A stretch of 64,000 bases of DNA from Drechslerella dactyloides (taxonomy: Eukaryota > Ascomycota > Orbiliomycetes > Orbiliales > Orbiliaceae): the NCBI GenBank assembly GCA_020064725.1, contig JAGTWJ010000017.1, forward strand, positions 1,612,001 through 1,676,000, written 5' to 3'. The notes beneath the pieces were generated by a model, which saw only the letters and a program-made list of their open reading frames with translations, was not told where the DNA came from and searched no databases. Positions 45,077 to 55,600 of this stretch are shown in pieces; the first letter of the stretch is position 1; each line of letters starts with the position of its first letter. Position numbers and translations under genes: made by a program.

Positions 45077-45788
45077 CGCTGGTAGCTTGCTTGCGCGGCA
45101 ATGCGCGATTGTTAAGCGCCAAGATGGCCGGACGAAGCAAGCGCTGGATAGACTGGGTCGATAGCAATTCTCTCAAGGCGGATCGGTGTTGATAATTGTT
45201 GCACTTGGTGTATCGGTGAATCTTCGAGAAGTAGAGCCTCGCTATCTGAGATGGGTTGCGGTGTTATGGTTATCGCGTCATTGGGTGCTTCGCCCGATTG
45301 GCTGGGAGGAACGGGGTGAGATAACGGTAGCACTGAGCGTGCATCGGATAGTTTACATCTCTGTCGGGGAGCAGGGCCGAGCAGAAGATATCCAGACGGT
45401 CCGTGGTTCGCCGTTGATAGAGGGCGCTGGATGTCCGCTTATCGGGCCAAGTTGCATGCATGTCGGTGAAGTCGCACCCTGTCGGTAGCGGCTAATTGTT
45501 GGCAAACCCGCTTCTACCCAGCTACATGATCGACTGGCATCGAGGGCCTACGGACACGGTCTACAGCTTTACAATATACGGAGCACCGAAGGATCAATGT
45601 AATTGGGAGTCAGGATTCATCGATCACGTAGCCTCAATACAAGTTCATTGCTAAATCGACCCTGAAAATGTGCTATCAAACTTGGCACCGCAATATTATC
45701 ACTAGAAGAGGAGTAATCCGCAGGGGCATAGTCACCCCTCGCAGATACGAGAATATCAGGGGAAATGTGGAACAAGAGCACCGGAAGA
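45077..45788. other. Intergenic, orphan gene promoter / NOT2 3' end
   Basis: About 710 bp between tandem minus-strand genes; no gene seen. Confidence 0.5.
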
Positions 45789-48336
45789 CTACGGAAGCGC
45801 CATTCGACTCTGATCGAGCGCGGCGTACTCGAGCACAAACTCTTTCTGCACAAGTCGACGACGAGTAGTTAGCATATGTAAATCCAGCCGGCGAACAGGG
45901 GATTGCGCCCCCCCGCAGAAAAGACCGCTCACCTGCTGTCGCTCCCATAATGTAGGCTCGAAGAACACGTAGACACCCTTCTCGAACCGCCCTTGCACAA
46001 TCTGCGACGGCTCGTTCCCGGGCACCTTGGTCAGCCAGACCTGGAGCTCCTTATGGTACCTCCAATTTCTCTGTGTCCTATTCGTGCATATTATTAGCAA
46101 AGCTAAACGACGAATAATGGAGGGTATACACGAGACGTACAGCTCTTGCGCCACAATTTCCTGCATCAAGTCCTTGGGCATGGTGTAGAAGATGTAGAAT
46201 AGCGTTTCATCCGAAAAGTTTCGTACTTTCGACTGCAGTGGTTGTGTATTCAGGACGGAGTAACATGGCGGCAGTTTGAAATCCGGTTCGGCTGCGCGCA
46301 CCTGTTGGTCAGACCATGGAGATGCGAATGTCGAAATCAGAGGTTGTCTAAGAAATCGTAAGCGTGGGTGATGTTAGCGGAGGAACTCGAGTATAGACGA
46401 TTCAGGGCCGCAAGAAAAGAGATCAAAAGGGCTTCCGAAGCCTTGCTTCGGATGATCAGCTGAGCTAAGGAAGATCAATACGTACTCAGGTTGATTCAGT
46501 TCCAGACCGAGTTGTGTCAGATCAGTCCCTAGTGCAAGCAGCGCCATGTCTAGATCCTCATTTCTTATCAAGGGAAGAAGGCCATTTAAGCCGAATCTGT
46601 CGATATCACTTGGGCCCGACGACTCGCTCGGCTCTGTGTCTGGCGGTGTGGATGAATAACGCGGGGGCTGCTGGTCCGGAGGAAGGTCTGGCTGGGACGC
46701 CAGACTCGATATCGAAGATGAAGCTTGCTGCAGCAGATGCTGCTGCTGCTGCTGGCGACTGTTCGTAGCTTGTGTCATTGGTGCGGACGCTGCTGTGGAT
46801 AGTCCGGTTCCAGGCTGAGGGACAGCAGATGCCGAGCTCGAAAGTGCTTTTGTCTGTATGCGATAGTAGTTAGCAGTTGGTTCGCACCCATGAAGCCGCC
46901 GTGGGGACGGGCAGTCCAACGAACTTTTCTGCTATTCTCGGATGATGCTTCTGTGGCCGAGGTAGATGCGCCGCCGACTGCTTGCTGTAAGGAGTGTGGA
47001 TGATGCTGCGGCTGCTGTTGGTGGGAGAGTGTATGGTGATGATTTTGGTGATGATCCATTAATATAGGCGACAAGCGCATTTGTGGTGGTTGGCCACCTA
47101 TGAATCGCAGCCACGTTAGAACAAACTCTCGGCAGAGGCTGATAGACTACTTGAGCGGAGGTGGTTCCAGGAATGTTGATGAAGCGTTATGTGCACGCGT
47201 GAAAGAGAGAGGCAAGGCAAATGGACCAAACGAGTCCGTCGAAAAACCTCTCAGGATGTAAAACCACAGAAAGTAAAATCACCAACCGTTCAAATTTTGA
47301 CCTCGGCTACCCCCGCCTGCACCCTGCTGTCGTCCCGCGCTGGTCTGCAGGCTGGAAGACCCCAGGGGTCCATTGAGGAAGGCCTGCCGCTGCGAATCTT
47401 GCTGCGATAATATGTCGAGATGAGACCCACTCTGGAGAGCCTGGGCGCCCAAGAGAAAGTTGCTCTTCCTGTCGCTCAAGCCGTCGCTGATCGCGCTGGA
47501 ACTCGGTAGGGCCGGGAAGTCTTCGTTACTGCCTAATCGTGGATTCCTGCTCGAGCCGCTGCCTTGTCCTTGGCCTCCAGCTCTCTGTACACCAAAATCA
47601 TCCAGAACATGGGCGCTTTGATAGAGTTCGTCTTGATTTTGTCGTCCTTGGCTTTGGCTGGGTGACTGCGTGCTTGCTCGGCCCCACCCTTGGTTTGAAT
47701 TCTGGTGAGCACTACCCGTGCCTAATACAGGAAACTCTCTAAGTCCGATTTGTCGGTACGCGTGTCTTCATCAGCCAACAGGTCCTGTAACTTCGCCGCC
47801 GTTCCCGCCACCGCCGTTGGAGCGTCCAAGCCCTCCCCAGGCGTGCTGACCGGGAGCAAGAAAACGGCTGATATCGCGAAGGGGTTTCGGTACATACGAT
47901 ATATCGAAGGGCGTTGCCGGTTGTGACGAGTTCGCGAGGGGTTGGCCGAACCCAGCCATCGATGAATTGGATTGTTGCTGCTGCGTCGGTGGAAAGGCCC
48001 ATCCTGCTGATGCTTCAGTCCAGAACCAAGAATTGATATCAGCTCCCTGTCTGCTAGCCACTGCTTCGGACGCGAGGGTCAGGCGTGAATGGTGAGTCTG
48101 AACCTAACTTGCCATTCGGCATTCTTGAAATCAGGTTGTTGGAGAGCCCCGAGGAGTTCCTGATGCCGGAGGACGGCTGGGGTGGGAAGCCGGCATGTCT
48201 GGTTTGGGAACCTGGTCCGGAGACGTTCAGTTGAGCTCGAGCTATAGAGTGTGCCGATGCATATTGGCCGGCCGGCCTGCGAGGCAGCGGCCACAGAGTG
48301 AGCAGGAGATGTAGCGGACGTACCGGGTCGATTCAT
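45789..48336 (-). CDS. NOT2: CCR4-NOT complex subunit NOT2
   Basis: NOT2/Cdc36 homologue, a core subunit that with NOT1 and NOT3/5 anchors the CCR4-NOT deadenylase, which controls mRNA decay and transcription. About nine exons: a 13-nt first coding exon 48324-48336 (MNRP), 48109-48241, then segments near 47894-48050, 47285-47737, 46930-47095, 46490-46855, 46144-46350, 45940-46075 and the last, 45789-45845. Landmarks: LSRMPNGK-type linker, FDISEFPVLGTGS, EDFPALPSSSA, LLPLIRNEDLDMALLALGTD, ISTFASPWSDQQ, FSDETLFYIFYTMPKD. The NOT2/3/5 box follows, RNWRYHKELQVWLTKVPG, GVYVFFEPTLWERQQ and KEFVLEYAALD. The middle is rich in Gln, Ser and Gly, with a His/Gln-rich stretch (MDHHQNHHHTLSHQQQ). Internal exon limits are approximate. 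Confidence 0.88.
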
Positions 48337-49066
48337 GATGTTGATGTTCCGAATGGCGGCTGTGGGTGCAGTAATAATATCCTGGTTGGCGCCACAAGGT
48401 TAGCAACCGGCCAGCTCGCCCATTTCTCGGAAACGTGCCGGCGCCTTGGGGACTTACTGGGAGCGCGAGATGGACGGTTTGAGTCTTGAAAGGATGATCT
48501 GGAGGGGTGACCGTGAAGTGTCCTGGTTGAGGGAGGAGAACAAGATGAGGGAGGAGGCAGAAGGAGGCCGCAGGTTGGGCCAGCCAACCAGGAGCAAGGC
48601 CCAGCGACCGGGGTGCAGCCCACAGACCAGGGCCACCACACGTGCCCGCCAGGCGCATAGCACTACACGCTACAACATCGCCATCAAACACGGCAGCGGT
48701 TATATTACAACGGTACGGTATATGCTATTATAATCGTATATAATCGTACAAGTACGCTTGCCAATTGGTCGCAGAGCTAATTAACGGGACTTCACATTGT
48801 GTGTGTGTACATGTGCTCGAGAGCGTGTATGGGAGACGGCTGCATGCACCCCAATGCCCTTGCATTTGTCTTTCAGAGAAACGCAAGCTCCATGCAGCGT
48901 CTTTGATATCAGATGTAACAAGCAGGCTGTTCGCAAAAAAAAAAAAAAAAAAAAAAAAAAATGAAGAAGAAGATGGAACAAATAAGAGGGAGAACGAAAG
49001 GGATCGTGCACTTCCAATCGCACGTCAACAGCTTGCCCGCGCAGAGCCTAATTATTCGCTACTCAT
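48337..49066. other. Intergenic, NOT2 promoter / BBC1 3' end
   Basis: About 730 bp between tandem minus-strand genes. A 28-nt A run at 48934-48961 is a T run in the transcribed direction of BBC1's 3' region. No gene seen. Confidence 0.5.
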
Positions 49067-52000
49067 CTACCACACCCAGTTCTTCTCCACCACACGCCAT
49101 ATCTTCACCTCTCCGCTTCTCATGTCCCCAATCCTATAGTTGTCGAGCTTGACCTTCTTGCTCTCGCGCCCCTGTTCGAAGATGCGGATTTTCTTCTTGG
49201 TCCCGTCCCAATCGTAAACCACGCCGACGTGATCCGTCTTGGATATATCGAGGCTATACTTGTGGTGCAACCCGCCCTTGTGGCCCTGGAACCTCGCGTT
49301 TCGGAAAGTTATGATATCGCCGGCACGAATCTCATCGAGTTGCTGCATCGTAGCATTCCCAAGATTTTGATACACCGTGACGCCATATGCCTTTGTCCCA
49401 ATCGGTGGAAGAGCCCCCTCGAGTCCTTTGATCAACTCTGCTGGTAGCGCTGCGGGATTCCCATCTCCAACAACTTTGTTCTCCAGAGACTTCGCGCCTT
49501 CGAATATCAGCTTGCCGAATTTGTTTGAAGCTTCTTCAAGTTTGTCTTGTCGCAGTGGCTGCGGCGGCGGCTCATGCCGTTGTTCCAAGCTAACATTCAT
49601 CGGGTTTTCTTTGTCAAACCGGGCAGTCACGATCGTTTGCGAGTAGTCGGAGAATAGAATGTAGACATCCCGCGTTACGTGTATCTTCCCTCCGCGTTTG
49701 ACCGTGGTCGAGTCTTCTACTTCATAGTACAAGTCCCGGCCACGATTCTGGAAAGCTGGTGGAGGCGTGTTTTCTTGCGTCCACCAACTTGTAGAGGCCC
49801 CCAAGTCTTCGTCATGGGCCTGGAACGGATGGTCGTGGAGACTGCGGCTGAAGTCCACTGATCTTCTGCTGGAACTGGACATTGACGCCCGTGGGCGGTC
49901 TTCCGAAGCGCGGCCGGGGCTCCTTTCCGGGGCTGTTGGTATCGGCTGAGAGTCGGATGCTTCTCCATCTTCATCATCATCTTCCTCCGGATACGTGGGG
50001 GGGACCCTAATATAAGAGACTGGTCTTGTGCGCTCGGGAAGGTCTCTCAGTAGTGTTGGTGGGCTGGTCGATGGCGGCGGCGGAGGGGGCGGTGGCAGAC
50101 TGGGAATGGTTTCCCTGGGTGGAGAAACAGAGGGCTGAGACATGGGAGGAGGCGGAGGAGGTGGAGGAGGCGGAAGCCCAGGAGCATGGCGAGGTGGTTG
50201 AGGGGCGTTGTGGAGTTGAGGAGACGGGAGAGGTGTTTCGTCGCTCTCTTCGTCGAATTCCTCGTTGCGTCGTGCACTCCCATGCGAACCAAGTGCATCT
50301 TTGAACGACTTCTTGCTGTCATCCAGTTCTGTATCGATATCCGCTTCATACTCAGTCACCTCTTCCTCCTCCTCATCGCTATCGTCAGGCATTGATGTCT
50401 GTCTCACAGGCGGGGCATTCGGTGGTGGAGGAGGAGGGCCGCGAGCTGCGGGCGGAGGGGGAGGGGGAGGCTGAGGAAGTTGGGGAAGCTTTGGGCCGGT
50501 AGCTCCTATTCCCGGTATCGGGGGCATTTGGCCCCCGTGGATATAGCTGGCCCGCTTTGCGCTCATAGGTGTGGCAGGGCTATCCGGTATTGGGGGCGGT
50601 GAACCAAGCAACGAAATTCGCTTCGCTGAATTGACATCTAACGAGTCGAGGGCTTGCGTCTGCGCGATTCCCGATACCGGTCGTCGCTGACCGACTGTAG
50701 GGCTTGCTAGACTTGCTGCTTTAGACTCGTCCAATGACATTTCGTCATCACTTTCCGAACCCTCCGTAGGCCCGTAGCCTCTGGTTGGAGGCCTCGGAGC
50801 AGTTTGCGGAGGCAGTGACGGAGGCGGCGGGGGAGGCGGCCGAGAATCTCGTGCTGCCATCATGCGTATGTTAACTTTGACACGATAAACTGGGGAGAGA
50901 GAGGGCTGCGAAACATACCGGAAGGATTGACGTGCGTTATGGGCTCGTCAGCTATGATTGGTGAGCAACGTTCTTCGATTATCTCTGGGTATAACGGTGC
51001 TTCGATGGACATACCTTCACTCTCAAAAGACGGCTGAGTGGACCGTTTTATCGTGATATCAGCTGTTGAGGCCTCGTCCTCAGTTGGCGCATCTTTCGCA
51101 GGCGAGTCTGTGTCGGATCGATGCGTTTGGGAACGAGTGGGCGATCGATCTGAATCAGACCCAGCGGTTTGTGCTGGTGGTGCAGGAGGCGGAGGTCTCG
51201 CCATTGGGAGGATCGGTATCATCCGAATTGGTGCCTGAGGTTGGTTCGTCTGTGTATTCGATTCTTCGGATTCAACGCCAGACGGCTCTTGCTTCTGCGG
51301 TTTGGGAGGTCTATATGGTGCTGGAGCCCCACCATACATGCCTGGCATTCCTATTCCGGCCATCATGCCCATCCCCATGCCTCCAGACATCTTCATCATC
51401 CGCTCCCGGATGGCGAGTCTACGGGCGATCTCCGGATCAACTTCTTCTTCCTCTTCTTCCTCTTCTTCTGCACCCTCGTCTTCTGCCTCTTCTGCTGGGC
51501 TCGTTGGCAATTCTTTTGGCTTTTCCTTTTCTTGCTCACCGCCTTCTGGATGATCCTCTGGCGGTGTATCTTGCTTGTCCGCTTCTATATCGCCTCCAAC
51601 AGGTGGTAGGGGCCTTTTAACGGCTTCAGATGTTGTACTACCATCTCTCTCAGGCTCTTCCATATCCGCGGGCGCTTCGAGGCTAATTTTCGGTGCTGGT
51701 GCTACGGGCCTGATGTTAGCGCGAAACCGGCAAGAAAGGTATACGATTTGCTGCTAATAGGTAGATAGGAGGAAGGATAAATACCAGCGGCATCAGCAGC
51801 TGCCAGGTTCTCCGCCTGGCGACTTGGGTCCTGAGTTTCAGGCTTGGGCATCAATTCTTCCTTCTTCTTGGCCGGGGGCGGCTTTGGAGGCTTCTTGGGT
51901 TTCCCACCCAAAGCAGGATTGAGCTGTTGGCTTTGGAGCAGGGCAATTCTGTCCTTCAGACTGGACAGCTTTGGTTGCTCCTCCTGGCTGGGTTCCTCCT

Positions 52001-52676
52001 GTCTATTGACCGGAGGCGGAGCCGGCCGGTGATCCTGCTCACGACGCGGCTCGGCTTGCTGCTGGGGAGGCGGTATGAAGGCATTCTTTGACGGCGGTGG
52101 GGGGACGTAAGGCTTCTTGATGAAGCTGGATGGTTTAGGCTGAGTTGGAGCGATGGGAGCTGCAGCTGACTTGTTAAAAGCAGCGATCCTATCTCGGAAA
52201 GAGCCGACTGGTTTGGCGGATTCGGTTGGTGGAGGGGAGCCTGGTGGTTTTTGAGAAGTGGGAATCGCAGCAGGAGCGGTTGGCGCGGAGCTTTCGGGTT
52301 TCGAGCGTGGTGCGGCGGAATAGCTCGTGCGTTTCTTCAGGGGCTCGGGTTCGGCGTCGTCAGACTTGGGAGGGAGCTTTGCAGGCGGGTCCTCTGGAGC
52401 GGAAGCTGCGGCTCGCTTGGAATCATCATGTTGAGGGCGGACGGGGACCGGGGGGAGCTTTGGGGCTTCAGGCTCCGGGATCCGCTCGACGTAGTTTTTG
52501 GGGAAGATGCCCTTCTTGAGGTTGCCCTGGGCGTCGCGATACTCGCCGTGGAGCCAATCGGCGTCCTCTTCCTCTGTGACTTTTATCTTCTGGCCGGGCT
52601 TGAAATCGAGGTCGTCCTCGTGGCCGGAGTTGTACTCGTAGAGGGCGGCGACGGTGTAGGGCGGCGAGGCTGACAT
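49067..52676 (-). CDS. BBC1: SH3-domain, proline-rich actin-patch protein Bbc1/Mti1
   Basis: Predicted 1153-aa Bbc1 homologue; Bbc1 binds type I myosins and Las17/WASP and restrains actin assembly at endocytic patches. Three exons: 51785-52676, 50919-51701, 49067-50853, in phase. An SH3 domain fills residues 5-66 (ALYEYNSGHEDDLDFKPGQ, ADWLHGEY, GIFPKNYVERI). A long disordered middle follows, with SFRDRIAAFNKS and SLKDRIALLQSQ (repeated actin-patch-type helices), an acidic run of Glu, a Met/Gly-rich segment and many polyproline stretches. The C-terminal 110 residues form the conserved Bbc1 domain: YGVTVYQNLG, EIRAGDIITFRNARFQGHKG, DHVGVVYDWDG, VKIWRVVEKNWVW. A 63-nt in-frame segment at 50952-51014 has GT-AG ends and could be an optional intron. 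Confidence 0.92.
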
Positions 52677-53845
52677 TGTTGCCGTTCTCTCGCCGTCGGG
52701 CAGCTAGCTACGCAGGCTGTCTTGTTGTGGTTGGAGAGGAGGGGCTGGCTGGTGCAAATGGACGACGACAAGAGTCAGATTGCTAGGCCGACATGACCGA
52801 AGGGTGGAGATGAAGGCGGAGGGAGGAAGCTTTGGCGTGCACAGGCCGGTGTCGAAGCGGGTCGATGCCAGCAGCAATGAGGTTGGTGATTGCGTACGAT
52901 TATGATAGCGGTGGTGGTGGTGGTGGTGGTGGTGGTAATGGTGGTGGTGGATTGATTGGGTGGTTTGTGGTGTGGTGGCGGACGGCTCTGCGGTTAACTC
53001 AGGATGGGAAAGATGACGGCGGGCTTTTGGGCCAGCGCCGGACAGGGCATACGTAAGGCGCCTTCCCACCGAGCTCGGATGGCGGGCGTCGTAACGGGCG
53101 GGGCCCGGCGTGGGGCAAGCTGGAGCAGCTCTGCCCAGCGGGTCGTATAGAATCACGATATCGATATCTGACAATGTACATACTACGGGGCTATTGGCCC
53201 GACTAAGGGCCTCAAGCCCTTGGACGAGATCCGGGTTACGGCGATGTGAAGGAGCCCGTTCAGGCCGCATGCAGGCAGGCGCTGGCCGAACCTGCGCGCT
53301 GCAGGGCAGCAGCCCGTCCAGTGCGAAGAATCGAGGGCGGCCGCCGGCCATCCAGGGCCCATCGCCAACATCTGCCAGCGTGCACCGCGGCCGGCGTCAT
53401 GGAAGGTCATCCATATCACGAAGCAAGCGGGCGAGTGTGCCTTCAATCTGAAGCCCTGCCGGACCGCATCGCGATGTTTTGTATCGGGCCGGCTCCAAGC
53501 TGAGCTCCAGGCCGCAGCGGCGGGGCGGCGAGGTGTTGCGCGGAGGTCGTTTGCTATCGATAGCACCCTCGACGGCCGTCCGCTTCGGGCAACTGCCAGA
53601 GCTGCCACCGGGACAAACACCCGTCCGAAATGTGTTGTTCCCGGACAAACACCAACGCAGCGGCTGCCGACAACGCACTCCGCCGACAGCGCGTCATCGC
53701 ACAAACCACGAACAACAAACAACAACAACAAACCACCACGCGCGCAGTTGCTCCGACACGAGGTCCACGATCCCACGACCCTCAATCCACCTGCTTTCGC
53801 GACACCCATTGCCCGCATACCCCTCCTCCGCCCCATCGCGCCACC
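52677..53845. other. Divergent promoter region, BBC1 / CSM1
   Basis: About 1.2 kb between start codons; contains a (GGT)n run at 52911-52950 near BBC1. A 235-codon open frame on the minus strand (53183-53887) lacks any motif and overlaps the CSM1 start, so it was rejected. Confidence 0.5.
52911..52950. repeat. (GGT)n simple repeat upstream of BBC1
   Basis: About twelve GGT triplets with one AAT interruption on the + strand. Confidence 0.9.
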
Positions 53846-55302
53846 ATGCCTCCCCGACGAGCCCCAAAGCCGACCCTGGCCTCCCATCTGGCCTCCTCGC
53901 CCTTCTCATCATCCGACGACGACGAGCTCCCGCAAGACACGAAACCCGCATCCAGACCCGCCGCCTCCGTCGAATCCTCTGCTGTCAAGAAGAGCAGGGG
54001 CAGACCGCGAAAGCAGTCCCTCTCCGTCGCCACTCCAAACCGCGCGAACGAGGTCCAAATCGACACCGACGTGACAATGTCAAAGACAAAACCGCAATCC
54101 GCCGCAAAGCCCTCTGCCAGAGCGAGAGCCAGCAGGACAGCCGACACCCCTCGCCAACCAGCCGCCGAAACTGGAACCAAGAGAAAGAAGACCGGGCCGC
54201 AGGCAGGTCTAGCAAAAATAGAAGAAAACAGCGAAAACGACGAGCCAGATGCCGACGTCCCGCCAGCGAAACGAAGAGCCACGAAAACCACCAGGGCTGC
54301 GGCGCCCGGTCGAAAGAAGGCCGCAGACCTACGAGCCGAAATCCCTGAAACCCAGGTCGACTCGAGAATACCGGACGAGGATGTTTCGAGGCTTTCGGAC
54401 GAACAGGAGGACGAACCACCAGCCAGGTCACGGAAGCCAGCTGCGGCTGATGAAATAGCGGACGTCAAGGCAGAATTGGAGCAGCTAAGGGCTCGGTATA
54501 ACAAATTGCGGCACCTTAAAACAGACCAAGCGGAGTCGATCCAGAAAGAGCGCGTCCAAGCTCTCCAAGAGCAAGACAAAGGTCAGTCGCCCCGCCAGAG
54601 TTTACTTGCTGGTTATCTAATTTTTGGTGTCACAGCATCGCAACGTATCATCGAGAGCCTCAGGGCTCAGCTCGAGGCCAAGGACGTTGCGCATGAGGCA
54701 ATGCGACAGAAGGATGCCCGTGTCGAACAGCTCGAGCGGGAGAACGCAATCATGGAGAAGAAGATCGAGCGGCTGGTTCAGGATCACGCCATCCTGAGCG
54801 CCAAACTGGAAACCGCGCGCAACCAAGCCAAGCCGGCCTCGACCGTCGCAAAGGCGAACGGCGCTGCGGCCTTCTCGAAGGAATTCTCGCAGCATAGAGA
54901 CAATCTGTACTCCGACCTGTGCGGCCTGATTGTGCTGAACGTCAAGAACGACGAGGACGGGGGCATCGAGTACGACTGCCTGTCGACGGGCAGAAATGGC
55001 GGTAAGTCCCAACATATATTTACTTACCTTCATGTGCACACATCGAACCGCTGGAACTATTGCTAACGTTGTTTGTTTGTTGTTGTCTAGCGCTGCATTT
55101 CAAGCTGCAGCTGGACGCGGAAGATGAGGACGAGGACGAGGAAGACGGGCCGTACTTTACGTACAACCCGATGCTCGAGCGGGGCCGCGACGAACGGCTG
55201 CTGGCCGTGCTGCCGCCCATCTTCCGGGACGAGATGAACTTCAAGAGGACGCGCGGGGTGGATTTCTACCTGCAACTGATGCAGTCGTTGCAGGTCCAGT
55301 GA
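53846..55302 (+). CDS. PCS1: Monopolin subunit Csm1/Pcs1
   Basis: Predicted 437-aa chromosome segregation protein with the Csm1/Pcs1 C-terminal domain; monopolin clamps kinetochore microtubule sites and helps silence rDNA. Three exons: 53846-54581, 54636-55001, 55091-55302, in phase. The first 210 residues are basic and Ser/Pro-rich, with AT-hook-like SRGRPRKQ and KKSRGRP stretches. A coiled coil covers roughly 215-325 (ELEQLRARYNKLRHLKTDQAE, RVEQLERENAIMEKKIERLV). The globular end has LYSDLCGLIVLNV, EYDCLSTGRNG, ALHFKLQLD, FTYNPMLERGRDERLLAVLP and FLYLQLMQSL-like FYLQLMQSLQ. The start is in a strong context (CCACCATGC). Intron 1 (54 nt) is stop-free and a multiple of three, so retention would add 18 residues inside the coiled coil. 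Confidence 0.88.
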
Positions 55303-55600
55303 GAGATGATGTGTTGGGTGCCGAGACGATTTGGGTGCCTGATTATGTAATGTTCCACAGCCTTCTTTGTCAATCAACTCTTCCTTATTTCCTGTCAGCC
55401 GTGTCTGCTCCCTCGATCTCCTGTAGTCCTCCCCTTTCCGCATATCCCAGGCTCTCCGGCGAGCATGTCGTGCGTCGTCGGTAGCCCCGTTCAATGACCG
55501 CCGCTCCGTCCCGTGCTTCCAGGCGGTAGTTTCAAAACCCAGCTATCTGAGCTGGCCTGTCCAGCCTATCCCCGTTCGGATCCTCCACAAAAAACCCGGG
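55303..55600. other. Intergenic, CSM1 3' / RBR gene promoter
   Basis: 298 bp between tandem genes; no gene seen. Confidence 0.4.

Noticed and set aside
50890..50918. 29-nt intron in BBC1 between NPS and the YRVKV frame
   Set aside because: Too short for the spliceosome; a 65-nt intron ending at 50854 with a TTAAC branch fits the phase and gives NPSARDSRPPP.
53183..53887. 234-codon minus-strand frame before CSM1
   Set aside because: No motif; it overlaps the CSM1 start and lies in the divergent promoter region.
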